This document shows positions 18,100 through 29,498 of a DNA stretch of 64,000 bases, in pieces. The number at the start of each line of letters is the position of its first letter. The first letter of the stretch is position 1. The notes beneath the pieces were generated by a model. It worked only from the letters and a program-made list of their open reading frames with translations, was not told where the DNA came from and did no database searches. Origin of the DNA: Zopfochytrium polystomum (Eukaryota; Chytridiomycota; Chytridiomycetes; Chytridiales; Chytridiaceae). The stretch lies in NCBI GenBank assembly GCA_025765615.1, contig JAIVFJ010000029.1:397434-461433 (forward strand), read 5' to 3'. A program made the position numbers and the translations under genes.

Positions 18100-20161
18100 C
18101 TAGTATCTGGCCTCTCGCGGCCAGTGCGGTAAGTCGTCGAGGCCCTCAGCAAACACCACCATCATGCCCATGACCATGTGCGAGGGAATGTGGCAGTGGA
18201 ACGGCCACACGCCCGGGTTGTCCGCCACGAAGCGGATCCGCTTCCATCCGCACGGCGCGGCCGCCGCGAGCGCGGTCTGGAAGTACGCGCCTCCGTACGG
18301 GTATACGGCCACCACGTCTCGGTAGACAGGGTTCTCCGGGAGCGTCGCGGACGTCGAGTTGGCGTCGTAGTAGCCCGGGCCGCCACCGAGGTCCCAGAAG
18401 GAGTGGCCTGAGGTGGGTTGATTGAGCGGTTATAGTGAGCAGAGAATGGATGTATACAGGCAGCAGCAAGCCAAGCCTCCTCTCACTCACCATGCAAGTG
18501 CCACGGATGAATCTCACACACGCCGCTCGGCCCGGCCAGGTTCTGCACAATCACGTCGACCACGCCGTTGGACGGCAGCGTGATGACCGCGGTCTCGCGC
18601 GGCAGCGCCGCCAGCGTCTTGGAGTACGCCGACTCGAGCAGCGAGACGTCCCTCGGCAGCGCGTAGCTCACGTTGTTCATCGCCCACCGGAGGAACCCGT
18701 CCGCCGTGCGCAGCTGCCGCGCCTCGAGCACCAGCGTCAGGTTGGCCGGCCCGCGCGGCATCACCCGCTTGCGGAGCGTCGGGTGGGCCGTCAGGTTCTG
18801 GCCCCACTCGAGCGCCTCGGGCGGCCCGCGCACCAGCGTCGCGGGCGCCGGCGCGGGGACGGTGGCGGGCGTCGCGGCGCCGCTGTACCGCAGGATCGAC
18901 AGCCCGTTGCTGGGACCCGATGCGCGCCACCGCACCGACGCCGTCATCCAGTAGTCGCCGACGGGCTGGTCCGTCTTGACCAGGACCGAGAAGCGCATCC
19001 CCGGCGCGACCTCGAGGTGCGAGACGACGGTCGGCGCGACGTACGTTCCGTCGACTTCGATGAGCGTCAGCGTGTGGTTTGGCAGGACGAACGAGAGGTA
19101 TCCGAGAGTCGTTGCGCCAATGACGCGCAGCCTGTAGGTTTTCCCCGCGTCGACGGGGATCACGGCGTAGTCCGTGTTGTAGAGCGCGGTCGCGTTGGTC
19201 GCCGACGTCGGCGTACAGTTTGCGAAGCGGCCCTGTCCGTTCACCAGCAATGACTGCGCGTCACCGATCCAGCGGAACGTCTTTGAGGACAGCAGTCCTA
19301 TTGTTTCTTCTTGTGCGGTGGAGTGCCACCAGTCCTGGAGGAGCACGGTGCGCTCGTCGTCGTACTTTAAGGATTCCTTGCTCCGCGGTCCCGTTCCGTC
19401 GATGATGAGAGGTCCGTCGGCAATGAGGAGCCCAGTGTGCGCGTGGTACATGAAAGTTCCGGCATCCCCAACTGATGTTTTCGTCTTGATTGTGAACGAG
19501 TTTCCGGGGAGAATAGGATCCTGAGATACGCGGCCCACCCCGTCATAGAACGGGGTGCCGTGCTGGTCGAGGCCGTGAAGATGGATGCTGAGAGAATCCG
19601 TGTACTGGAGTGCAAAATGGGTGAATTTTGGTCGCTTGTCTGGTAAAGTTGACGGGAAAGGGTTACCAAAAAGTTCCGGTAGGTAATCTGGAGGATCTCG
19701 CCCTCGTTTATACGAATCTCTGGTCCCTGTTTCCAACGTTGTGCTGGTCAGCTTGACGGGTGTTTTGCACCGAACGGTGGCGTCAGGCTTACAGGAAACT
19801 GCCCGTTGATCAGAATGGTGGGTTTCTCGAAGCAGTCTGGGCCCGCGTACACCTCGGTGAAGTTCAATTCTTTTTTAGATGCAGGATGTACGTTTGAATG
19901 GAGGGGAGGTCAATTGAAAAGTCAGATTGGCTTGAGCGAGAGGGCGAGCTTGAAAGCGAGGGTGCGCTCACCAAAGACACGGACAACAGAAGTGCGACGG
20001 TCAAGCTCCACATATCTTGCGCCGTCCACACCACCACCATCCTGTAGCGCCGAACCGAACGCTTGCTGGGGACGGGCGGATGCTGGCGCGGCAAGCGCGG
20101 CAAGAGCGAGGAGCAGCGCATGCAGGACCCCCGACAGCACCTTTGCGCGATGGGACAACAT
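18100..20161 (-). CDS. Secreted multicopper oxidase (laccase-like)
   Basis: A copper enzyme that oxidises phenols or metal ions and reduces O2 to water; the substrate is unknown. Five exons (20161-19972, 19869-19793, 19726-19667, 19604-18491, 18407-18100) join in frame to 582 aa. The N-terminus is a signal peptide (basic start, LLLALAALAAP core, cut near ASA), so it should be secreted. All four copper-ligand motifs are present: HLHG, YHAH (usually YHSH), HPWHLHGHSF and HCHIPSHMVMGM. The residue ten after the Cys is Met, which in this family goes with a lower type-1 copper potential. Many N-x-S/T sites fit glycosylation. It could equally be a ferroxidase or ascorbate-oxidase relative; there is no C-terminal membrane anchor as in Fet3. 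Confidence 0.9.
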
Positions 20162-21121
20162 TTTTTTCTTTTTTAGGCTGACCTGAAGCGGGCGGCGGCG
20201 GCAGGCGAGGAGAGAAGAAGAATGCTGGCGGACGGGGGCTGATCGGAGAAGAAGGGGGAGGCGGGAAGACGGAATGATTCTACTCTATAACTGCAATCAA
20301 TATACTGAGCGGCAGTCGATTGCTTGCTTGTTTGTGTGTTTGCTTGTTTCAACAACGCGTTTGCGTTCATTATGCGCAGTGTTGTTGTTGTTGTTTGTTT
20401 GCTCCGTCGCCCGACTGCAATCACCCAAACACGGAAACGGAAGAAAATAAAATAAACAAGCTGTTTGGTCGCTTTTCCCAATAAGGGGTCGACACAATAC
20501 TATAATTCATCCGCCGGAAAACGGAAAGAAAAAAAAAATATATAATATAATATATTAATGGCACAGGATGAACTCTCTCGAGAACGAGCACGAAGACGAA
20601 ACAGACAGACAGGCGGGAGCTTCGATGACAGCGATAGCGATCAGGCGGACGAAGGCCGACCGAGCTCGGAGGTGCCCCCCCCCCCCCATCGCATCTCGAA
20701 TTCGCACGGAGATGAACGAAGCTCGACCCACACCCCCACCCGCGTCGAGCACGGACGGAACGGAAACAGAGCGGGCGCGGGTTTGCCGTCGTCTCGTCTT
20801 TGCCCGCTTTGGTTTTCTCTGCGCGTCGCGTGACTCCCTATTCCCCTATTGAAGGTACGGATGGACACGCTTGATTCAACTTTACCTTGCGAACGCTTAA
20901 GCGGGCGGCCACTTCTTGCGTGATAAACGTGTCGTTCGCGCGTGTTGATGATGGTGGGCTGCGCATTACACGGTATTTATGTATGAGAATTTGGAGCAGT
21001 CGATGGGATTGCGCGGCTGCAGTGGCTGCGGCGATCGGCGCCGTTAATAGAGGCGGACGGTGGCTGGGCGTGGAGTGGAACGGGATCTATTTAATTCCAC
21101 GTGTGAGCTGCTTCATAGCGT
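20162..21121. other. Intergenic region with AT-rich and poly-C tracts
   Basis: Promoter side of the multicopper oxidase. It holds GTT repeats near 20382-20400, an A-run and TATAATATAATATATT tract at about 20529-20556, and a run of C at about 20675-20688. Short overlapping frames at 20558-20870 have skewed composition and no ATG-supported homologue; I do not call a gene. Confidence 0.4.
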
Positions 21122-22200
21122 TCACTGCTTTTCCTTCTGAAGACCTTTCACCAGATCATCTAAATTCTTGGTCGCCTCTTCATCCACAGCCAACCCTCCG
21201 CCGTCAACCCCACCGCCGCCAACGCCTCCAGCTTTTGCGATAGCCAGAGCGTCGGCAGCAGCCCCGCCAACTGTCTCGATCATCCACTCGAAAGCTTCGG
21301 TCCTGTCGTCGACCTCGGGGTCCACGTAAAGCCGGACAGGTTTCCCCGTGTTCCCGCCTCCCGCAGCCGGAGCAATCCAGTTTGCGAACCGCGACGCGGC
21401 GGGCGCGGGGCGCAGTGCGGCGACAGGGGCCTCTACGGACCGCGTGAAGCCGAGGAAAGAGCTTGTTTCGATGCGCGCGATTGGGCCGTCGGTTTCCGCC
21501 CCGGACGCCGGTGGATGCAGCTCGATCGTACCAACGTAAGGTGTCGTGCAGAATTGTATCAGGGCAGTGGAGAAGCTTGACAGAACGAGGGCTGCGGGGA
21601 GCAGGTTTTGTTTCCATGTTCTTGCTTGGTTAGACTATTGTTTTCCACAGGGAGGGGCAGCGGGGATGCGCCCAAGAGAAAGTAGAGATGGGGTGGTGAA
21701 GAGGCGCAGGAAAAGTACTCATCACACGCACATCCTCCAAGGACTGCAATCGCGGCTACCGAGCCGTCCGACACAAATAGAGGTGAGGCACCGAAGGCCA
21801 TCACGAGTGTGCCAACACTGACTCGCTTTTGTCGCGGAAACACGTTGCATTCAAAAACAACATCAGCGAGAGCAAGTCAGTGGAAGTGGAGAGGGTGGTA
21901 AGCGGCAATAATTTATTGTAAAACTGGAGTTAGAAATGGACGTACCTTGAGCAGTCGGATTCTCTCGAATAGAGGGCCAGTGTAGACGACGAATGGACTT
22001 TCTAAGCGTGCCAATCGATTCCAGGGTGCAGCGGTTGCAGATGAAGGATGAGTCGCGGAAACAAGCGTTGCAGCAAATGCTGGAGAAGTTAAAGAGGAGG
22101 CGCCTGATAAGGAGGGAAACGTTACGGAGGGCGACCAAGTCGTTGCCTTCCTCCTCAGACATCCCCCCAGCGGTAGCAGCAGCGTTGTCCTGGCGGCCAT
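21122..22200 (-). CDS. TMEM70/TMEM186-like mitochondrial membrane protein
   Basis: Three exons (22200-21946, 21825-21732, 21591-21122) join in frame to 272 aa. The N-terminus is basic and Ser/Thr/Leu-rich without acids for about 40 residues, as in a mitochondrial presequence. The core has the family pattern: a VVYTGPLFERIRLLK motif before a first membrane segment (VSVGTLVMAFGASPLFV), then a second (LVLSSFSTALIQFC) ending in TTPYV, then a soluble tail with FLGF and a VRLYVDPE motif. Animal members help assemble ATP synthase and complex I in the inner membrane, so a similar role is plausible here. The assignment rests on motif pattern only, and TMEM186 or TMEM223 cannot be excluded. Confidence 0.68.
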
Positions 22201-23190
22201 GGTAGTCGAGTTGTGCTGTGTGAAATCCTCAACGTAAGGTCTTCGCAAGCAGCTCGGCAATTTTGGGCAGATGAATCAAAACGAACGGCAATGATATATA
22301 TATCTGAGTGATATGCTGCATGACTGTGAGGAATCGAAAAAAAAATAATACAAAAAGGATAATGCTTCACCTCAAAAAGAGTTCCTGTTGAGAGTGGACG
22401 TGAGCCTGAATAAGCCGAAGGACGACTATGAGTGCCAGGAGGAAGTAATCCAAAAACAAATAAGGAGAAAGAATTATACAGTTAGAATCTTTGCAAGGAG
22501 CGAGGGCGAGGGAAACGGAGAGCTGGAGAGAGAATAATGTCGATGGCGGGAGGTTAGCCGCATGACAAGTTAATGATGGCTGCCGTCACGTGATTGTGAT
22601 TGACGTTCCTGTTCGATCAGTGAGAGTGGATTTTTAAATTATGTTTGAAAGTCGCGATCGCGATGGGCGGCGGCGGCCCCGCTGCTGCAGCAACGACGAT
22701 CGTGGATTTGGCAACGCCGCCGATGGAGGGATGGGGGCAGACACGGGGAGGGGCCAGACGGGGAGGATCGCGACAGTAGCCACACCTCCTTCAGAATAAC
22801 TAGGAATTTTCTGCACCATGTCACGCTTGCCCAAGCAGGAACATTGGGAATCAGCAGTAACCCTCCTTGCATGAACCCAAAGTTTTCCAGGGACACACCG
22901 CTTGCAAGGGGACCGCACTTCACGTAACACTTCTGCACAAACAGATCTAGTTTGCACGTGGGAAGTGAGTTGCGAACAATTTGCCAAGCATTTACTAGTG
23001 CGATAAAAGCTGGGCAATTATCAATCGATTCTGATTCAAGGATTTTTTTACTACAACTCCTAAATTCGTAAACGATCTTTTTCATTAGCTAACTGCGACG
23101 AGGTTGCGCCACGTTAATTTTGTCCTTCACGTTATGATTAAAAACATTTAGCAAGGGGTGCAAAAGATAAGTTAATACACAAAAGATCGA
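22201..23190. other. Intergenic stretch, no confident gene
   Basis: It lies between the start of the TMEM70-like gene and the end of the SelO gene. Overlapping minus-strand frames at 22634-23085 (up to 148 codons) contain several Cys but match no family I know and lose coding character in the GC-rich 3' third. They may be UTR or a remnant. Confidence 0.35.
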
Positions 23191-26100
23191 TCAAAGATCC
23201 TTCTCAGTGGTCTGTTTCGTACTGACCTTTGGGGGTGGCCCGCTCCATCTCAATGCTGCATCTGCATCCTCGATGTTATTCCATTCATGGCTTCGCGTGA
23301 TCTTGCCCCAGACATCCTCAACCAATATTTGCATACAACGGTCCATTTCCGGGAATGGCGTGAAGTCTCTCTTAGGTGAGCTTTCTTCGCTTGGTTGTAC
23401 TTTCTCTTCATCCTTATCCTTCCTCGGCCTTCAGTCTTTAAGTGGGGGAACTATGTGCCTTAACACGTACCTGGGCTGTTATTGGCGTTGAATTTGGGTC
23501 AGTCGCATCTTTGTGGTATGAGCGTCCTTGCTGATGAAGCTTGGTTGCCTCCAGTATTGATTCCAGATCGCGGCGAATTTTCTCCATATCTTGATCCACC
23601 GGCGCCAACTCTGCTTTGCTCGATAAACTTTTCACAACTTCGTCCAATATCCATCCCTCGTAATGTGAAAGTTGGGTTCACTTTTCTCATTCTCTCAGTC
23701 CGTCGGTTGTCCTCTGCGGCAATCTGCGAAGCAGACTTTGACGCGGCTTGCTCAATTAATAGCCGTGAACGGTACTGTCTCGCCCATCTCTGCCATCGGT
23801 ATCTGATTTCCTGTTCAGCTCGGCAGCCAGGGGCCAAAAAGATCATCATCGACATAGTCATCGTCTTCATCTTGAACTTCTTCTTGCTGCTGTTCCGGAA
23901 CAGAACTTGGGGATTGGGGAGCGTCTTTTGCTGTTGTATCAGCCTCGACTGTGGCTGATGGCACTGTGAGTGTTGAAACTCGTCGATATTCAGGTTTAAT
24001 TGCCAAGTAGCCATCGTCTGGACGAATGCTTCGACGGTTGCTTTGCAAGCTAGATTTGCTGTTGTCACCCGCAACCATTCCAATAGCGATTCCTACTGCG
24101 GCTGCCCGTAAATCTTGAGAAGGAATTCTGTGGCCCCGCGCATCATCTGCCCCTTGAGTATAAACCTCCAACTCCACTTCTGCTCGTAATCGAAGGGCGG
24201 CAGCTGACTTTAGGAGCATGTCGAGGCATCCAGACGACTCGACTGGCTCTGATCCGTCAGCTAGGTGATCAATGAAAACTGACGGTCTTCTGGCGGGGGG
24301 CCGCGAGAACAGCCCACGGCTGGAAACCGAAATGGAGGCTCTAGCCCGCTTCTGCTCTAACTTGATGTATGACTCTGGGAGGTTGACGCCTGTTGGAGGA
24401 TCCACGGGCGGTCCAAGCTCTTCGTCGAATGCCATGTCGCTGCTTTTGAAGCAGCACAGTCTAAGGAAGAAGCCGTTGTAGTCAACGCCAGCATCAGCCA
24501 TTATCCAGAGCAGCGGTAAAATCAAGTTTTCGAGATCTCCGTCCTTGGAGAGCCTGAGCCCGATTTTCTTGTTGCTGCGTGTTAGCGTTGAAAGCAACGA
24601 TTTCCGCACCTTTCGCATTAGATCAGTGTATTTTTCAACAAAAATTGGCTCGAACGACTCCAAGAGTTGCCTGATGACATCTTTACCGTCCAGAGGTGTT
24701 CCATCTCCATCAGCCATCGGTAGATCATTTGATTCATCCAATACGACCAGGTCAACGAGCGTGCGACCCAGCTTGCTTAAATTCCACAGAACCATTTTTG
24801 GTTGATTTTCAAATCGATATCTGCCAGTCTCATCTACTCGATAAGCAATGATATCGATAACGCCAATAGACTAACCAGATTCATTGCTGCAGGCCCACGG
24901 ATCGTAAACATCGAGAAACATGAAGGGTCCAAAGTCCAGCGTTATTCCTAGGATGGACATGTTGTCCTGGGCAATGCAAAAGCAGTGAGTTGAAATAGGA
25001 CAATGCACTTTACGTTACAGTGTTGAGGACACCGTGAACAAATCCAACTGCTTGCCAATGCGCAACTAAAATTGCTGTCCTTCGAACAACTTCGCGAAAG
25101 AGGCGTGCATATTTGTTCAATTGGATATCAACATTTCTAGTCGGTGCAAATGGCTCAATTATCACTCCCTGAATTTCCCCATTCAGGCTGTGTTCTTCGG
25201 TGACGTGCAGGTTTGGTCGAGTAACAACCGATATAGTATCTCTTCTTTGACGAACTTCAGTATCATTGGCATCCAGAGATGGTTTCAGGATGCCCTTCCA
25301 GTTTGGTTTGAGATCGTCAGCAGCTGTGCCTTTTTCATTTGGGGCCTCGGTTACGTTGGAACTGTCGGGGAGCTCAAGCGTCGGAAGCATATAGGCAGAG
25401 CCGACTCGCATTCTTGAGTCATGCCTCAGGAGCTGAGGAATCGGATCCCCATACAAGTTATCGATCTCTTTGGAAGAATTTTCTAGTGAAGGAAAGTGCC
25501 GTTTCACCACATAGTCTGCCAATTGCCGGACAAGATGGCGTTCTCCACGGTACCAAAACAACTCAAACGTTCCGAACCGTATGAAGCTTGGGGCCACCCG
25601 AGCAAGGCAGGCTCCTGATTCTACGCCATTTTCGCGGTAAACCGCTCGGCTGCCGCCAACAACCGCTAGCGACCGCGTAGTGGGAATGCCGATCGCAGCG
25701 AGGTATTCGCAAGCCAAAAACTCGCGAATTGTGGAGCTGAGAATTGCGTGGCCGTCTCCGAATCGAGAGTACGGCGTTTTGCCGCATCCCTTCAGCTGCA
25801 ATTCTTGGAGGCAGACAGCCTTGTCTGCGGCTCCTTCTATTGGAATTTGACCGAGTGAAATGCAGCGTCCATCGCCCAACTGCCCACTATAATAGCCAAA
25901 CTGGTGTCCTCCGTAGTTGTGGGCCCAAGGTCTGGCGCGGCTGGGTAAATGTGTTGCAAACAGGATTTGCGGTAATTGCTCATCGTCAACCTCCACCTGG
26001 AGAACTTCGCTTGCGACTTTTGAAGACAGAGCTACCAGTGTTGCATTTGGCATTGGCTCTGGGAGGACGAAGGAGTAAAAAGCGCTTCGAACCTGGCGGC

Positions 26101-26287
26101 TAACTCGCATCTCCTTGTCTGCGCTCGGATCGATGGGCACCATTTCGATGGACTGCAGGATGGACGAGCCACTATCTGAAGAGAAAACCTCACCGCGCTC
26201 TCCACGGTGTGCGCCTTGCAGATCGCCGGGTAGCTCCTCCGTGAAGATGTCATGTTGTCCAAGGAGTGTCGCAAGCCGTCTGGGCAT
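23191..26287 (-). CDS. selO: Selenoprotein-O family protein AMPylase (frame breaks near the 3' end)
   Basis: A pseudokinase-fold enzyme that transfers AMP to proteins, mitochondrial in eukaryotes (family knowledge). Exon 1 (26287-25019) has [33 protein letters not shown] and STIREFL; exon 2 (24966-24876) has [15 protein letters not shown], completing NTDNMS; exon 3 starts at 24833 with DETGRY. The region after 23860 falls into three frames: an acidic stretch ending GPWLPS, then [17 protein letters not shown] and NPTFTLR, then WILDEVV. Each switch equals one extra base, at a T5 run (23836-23840) and a G3 run (23655-23657). A last exon from about 23360 gives DFTPFPEMD and ends at 23191. The usual C-terminal Sys/Cys-Ser-Ser is not seen. 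Either a sequence error or early decay. Confidence 0.82.
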
Positions 26288-29200
26288 TGGTGTGATGTAA
26301 ATACAGTCCCGCCTTAATCACCGCAGACTGGCAAGGACTATCCACAGAAGAAAATCGGCTTATCGTTTCTCTGATTGATGACAGAGAGAGCAAGATGAAT
26401 AGAGGAGGAAGCTGACCGAAATGCTTTGTAGTTTCGAAACAAGATTGAAAAACAAAAGGTTAATCCTTAAAGTAAAACTCGAATTAGGGGATGGGGATCC
26501 TGGAGAGTAGTCAGTCTGCTGAAGGCGACAAGCGCAGGCGCAAGTGTTGTAAGAATTCGGGGCGGCGCACGATGAGGCGATGGCGATGGCGATGGGGATG
26601 GCGGCGGCGGCAGAAACCGCCGCAACCATTGGTGGTGGTAGGCTTTGGATTTTGTTGCTGTCTTCGCGGAGCAACGGTCGCCGGCATTGGCTGCGGTGAC
26701 GGAAATGACGGTAATGCCTTTGACCTCTTTTTCGCACCGGCCGCGATCCATGGGGATAACTCCATCGCCGATTGCGATGAATTTGCGAGTCGGCGCGGTG
26801 TAGACGGCAGGTAAGTCGGTTGGAATGGCGTTGGTTTGGCGGAGGGTGTTTGTGGCCTTGGGCCGCGGGAGCGATCCAGGCTGGATGGTGATAGCCGGCT
26901 TGCGATCTCGGATGCCTCTAGATCGCGAGGCGATTGTATGGGGGACGCGGGATTACACACACCTGTTTTCAAAAGAGTGGTTCCTGTCGAATTGGGGCGA
27001 GCGAACAACTGGGACAACTCTCCGCTTTACTCTAAACCCTCCTCCATCAGCGTTCACAACTCAAAGTCCTGAGGAACGTGCCCTTTCACGCAACCTTATC
27101 AATACCAAATTCTCTGCGACTTCAAACAATATCGATGAGCTTTTTGCACTCTTGAACACTTTGCGACTCGTTCTCGGGATCAAATTAGAAAGATGTTGTG
27201 CCCCATTGCGAGATCGCGTTGTTGGGTGCAGTGCCACACACGATGATGGTTCGGTTCCGTGCAGGCCCCTTTTTTGAATAATAATGCGGCTTTTGGAGCT
27301 GCAAAAAGAAAGGAATGAGAGCGGGTTAAGTGTGCGGCGAGAGGACGGAAGCTTGGGACATGAAAGAAAGGGGTTTTATCCTGCTTGTGATTTGTGTGCG
27401 CCCGAAAAAACAGAAAGAAAAAGCAATTGGGATTGAACTAATTCGGTGTCAAACGTTCAAACACTCGCGCATATGTGACAAGCAAACTCAAACCAGGCAA
27501 GCACGATCACACTTGCCCCGCCGCGCCGCTTCGGAAATTGAACTCGTGCTTCTTGCACGCTTTTTCAATCTCGTACTTGCCGACTGTCTGCTCGTATTTG
27601 AAGCCCGTCTCCGTTAATATTTCGGCCGAGCGGATTTTGGGGGGGGGGGGGGGGCCACGAAGGGTGGGTTCCAGGAATTTTCAGGCGGCATATTAGCGGA
27701 ATAAGAGTAGGGCTGAGTTAAACACGGAATCATGGGGGGGCGGAGAAGCGTTGCTCACCGCTTCCCCAGTCGATGAGCTCCGCCTTTGCGCCTTTGTACT
27801 GTGGTTTTGTCGCGCTTTTCACTTTTTTTTTCTTCTTTGAAATATCAATCGCTGCTCGCGCACGGGCTGAGCCAGAAGCCAGGCAGCCCAGCTGATTCCA
27901 TCACGATTCGGCTTAAAGCGGGTCTGGGTATTGCCACCCGATGGGACTCGGCCGTCGCGGAACTGGAGTTCCGTGAACCGCTTTTTATATCGCCTTGCGA
28001 GACGGAAAAAATATTTGCACCCCAAATTCAGTGGCTTGTTTGCAGGGAGCTCCCCTTGCCCAAACCAAACGGCAGTAAGTAAATCCGGGTTCACCGAAGG
28101 TTCCAACAAATACCGGAATAATGTTGTGAAAACGGTGTGAGAAGCTGGGTAGGACGATGAACGACGGGTGGCGGAAGCACTGGCGCATGAGCGCAGAATC
28201 ACCACAATTTATTGGATTTTCACAATGGCTTAAGGCAAAAAACAAGGAGTGGGCACGGCAAGGAAGAGATCAACAAATGTAAAGAATCAAAGCAGAACCG
28301 TGAATTCAGAGTCAGGGGCCCACCCAGTAGCGGAGCAAAACAAGCAGGGTTGAAGAGGGGTCGTGGAAGAATCACAGAGAGGCGAGCGACGGTGGCGTTT
28401 GCATTGAGCCGTCGCGACTCCGCCGCCGCTTTCGCCCGACGGCCTCCGCCGAGGGGGAGACGACCAGTCGGCGGTCTCGGCGTCGGCGCCAACAAATACG
28501 GGCGACGGGCCGGGGAACGTGCCAAAAATCGTCGTTCGACAAAGTGCCGCCGGCGGTGGGAGATGTGGTTTGGCGCGCTGATGAAACGCGTCACGCTGGT
28601 TACAATGTTTGGAGAACGATAAGACAGGCAATGCGCAAGGATTTTCAAGAATAGGAGGGTGAAGACGACTTACACGACGTTTGGAGTCGCAACAACCGTG
28701 CTGTTTACATGGTTGTCGAAGAAGCCAAAAAGGAACCCGCCAGCACACGGACTCAAATGTAGCAGAGGCTGTGAGACACGAGTGGTGAGTGTGGCGAAGA
28801 TGCTGAGGCGCGTCGCCCGCTGTGCCGATCCTGGAGAAGGCTTTCCAAGATTTTGGGAATATGGCACGGTCTGTCTGGACAGCCCGACAACTCCGCCTTC
28901 GTCTCATTCTCCTGTCGATCCACGGCTCGTCGTGAAGTACTTCGTGGATTCTTATTTCATCACTCTGTATCGAATTTTTGCAACTCGATAGTAGTTGTTA
29001 ACTTACTTGCGTCGCACTTCGACAGTTTGGTGAGCAGTTGCTTTGGAACTAAGTGGCGCAGTCGTGGCAGTACTATTTTATTTGTTGTTGCGGCTGCTGC
29101 TGTCTCCCTTGTTTCCTGAATGCACGCAGCGCAGGAGAGGAGCGGAAATTGAGAGTCGTCCTCGTGGTGTGAAATACCACGGTCAGCCTCCTAAATCGCG

Positions 29201-29498
29201 CCGAAATTATAAATCCTCGGTAAGGTGATTCCTGTTGGCAAATTTAACTCGCCCATTCTTTCCGGGAGGTACTTCAAAAAGCGGTAGGCCACTCCAGAAC
29301 CAAGCTGAAAGTCGGTAAAGGGAGGCGGGCAGAGTGAGAATACTCAAGCAATCAAAAGTACAGCACAGGATACAAAAAAGGCACGCACATACATCAATTG
29401 TCCCGCATTGCCCAAAAACGCAAATAAAAAACAACCAACTCGACACTGTTGGCTCATCGCTTTGCCAGAATTACAGTAAGAAAAACGAAGGAAAAGAG
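26288..29498. other. 3.2-kb stretch without a recognised gene
   Basis: The largest gene-poor stretch. It has a run of 17 G at about 27640-27656, a CGATGG/CATCGC repeat at about 26577-26605 and several short overlapping frames on both strands. The frames with most coding character are minus 26511-26900 (contains KFIAIGDGVIPMDRGRCEKE in one frame), plus 26825-27277 (150 codons from an ATG) and minus 28670-28867 (65 codons from an ATG, possible donor GTAAGT after it). None shows a known domain. Candidates are a fast-evolving gene with small exons, long non-coding RNA, or spacer. Confidence 0.4.

Noticed and set aside
20558..20852. Overlapping 91- and 94-codon ORFs upstream of the multicopper oxidase
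   Set aside because: They span a poly-C run, overlap each other in different frames, and show no domain or intron support.
22639..23085. A 148-codon minus-strand ORF with several Cys, considered as a zinc-cluster remnant
   Set aside because: The Cys spacing does not fit Zn2Cys6, and the 3' third is low-complexity.
23150..23260. A selenocysteine TGA at the end of the SelO gene
   Set aside because: The residues after the TGA at 23193-23191 run on for many codons instead of two, and no Cys/Ser-Ser end is near; there is no reason to read it as Sec.
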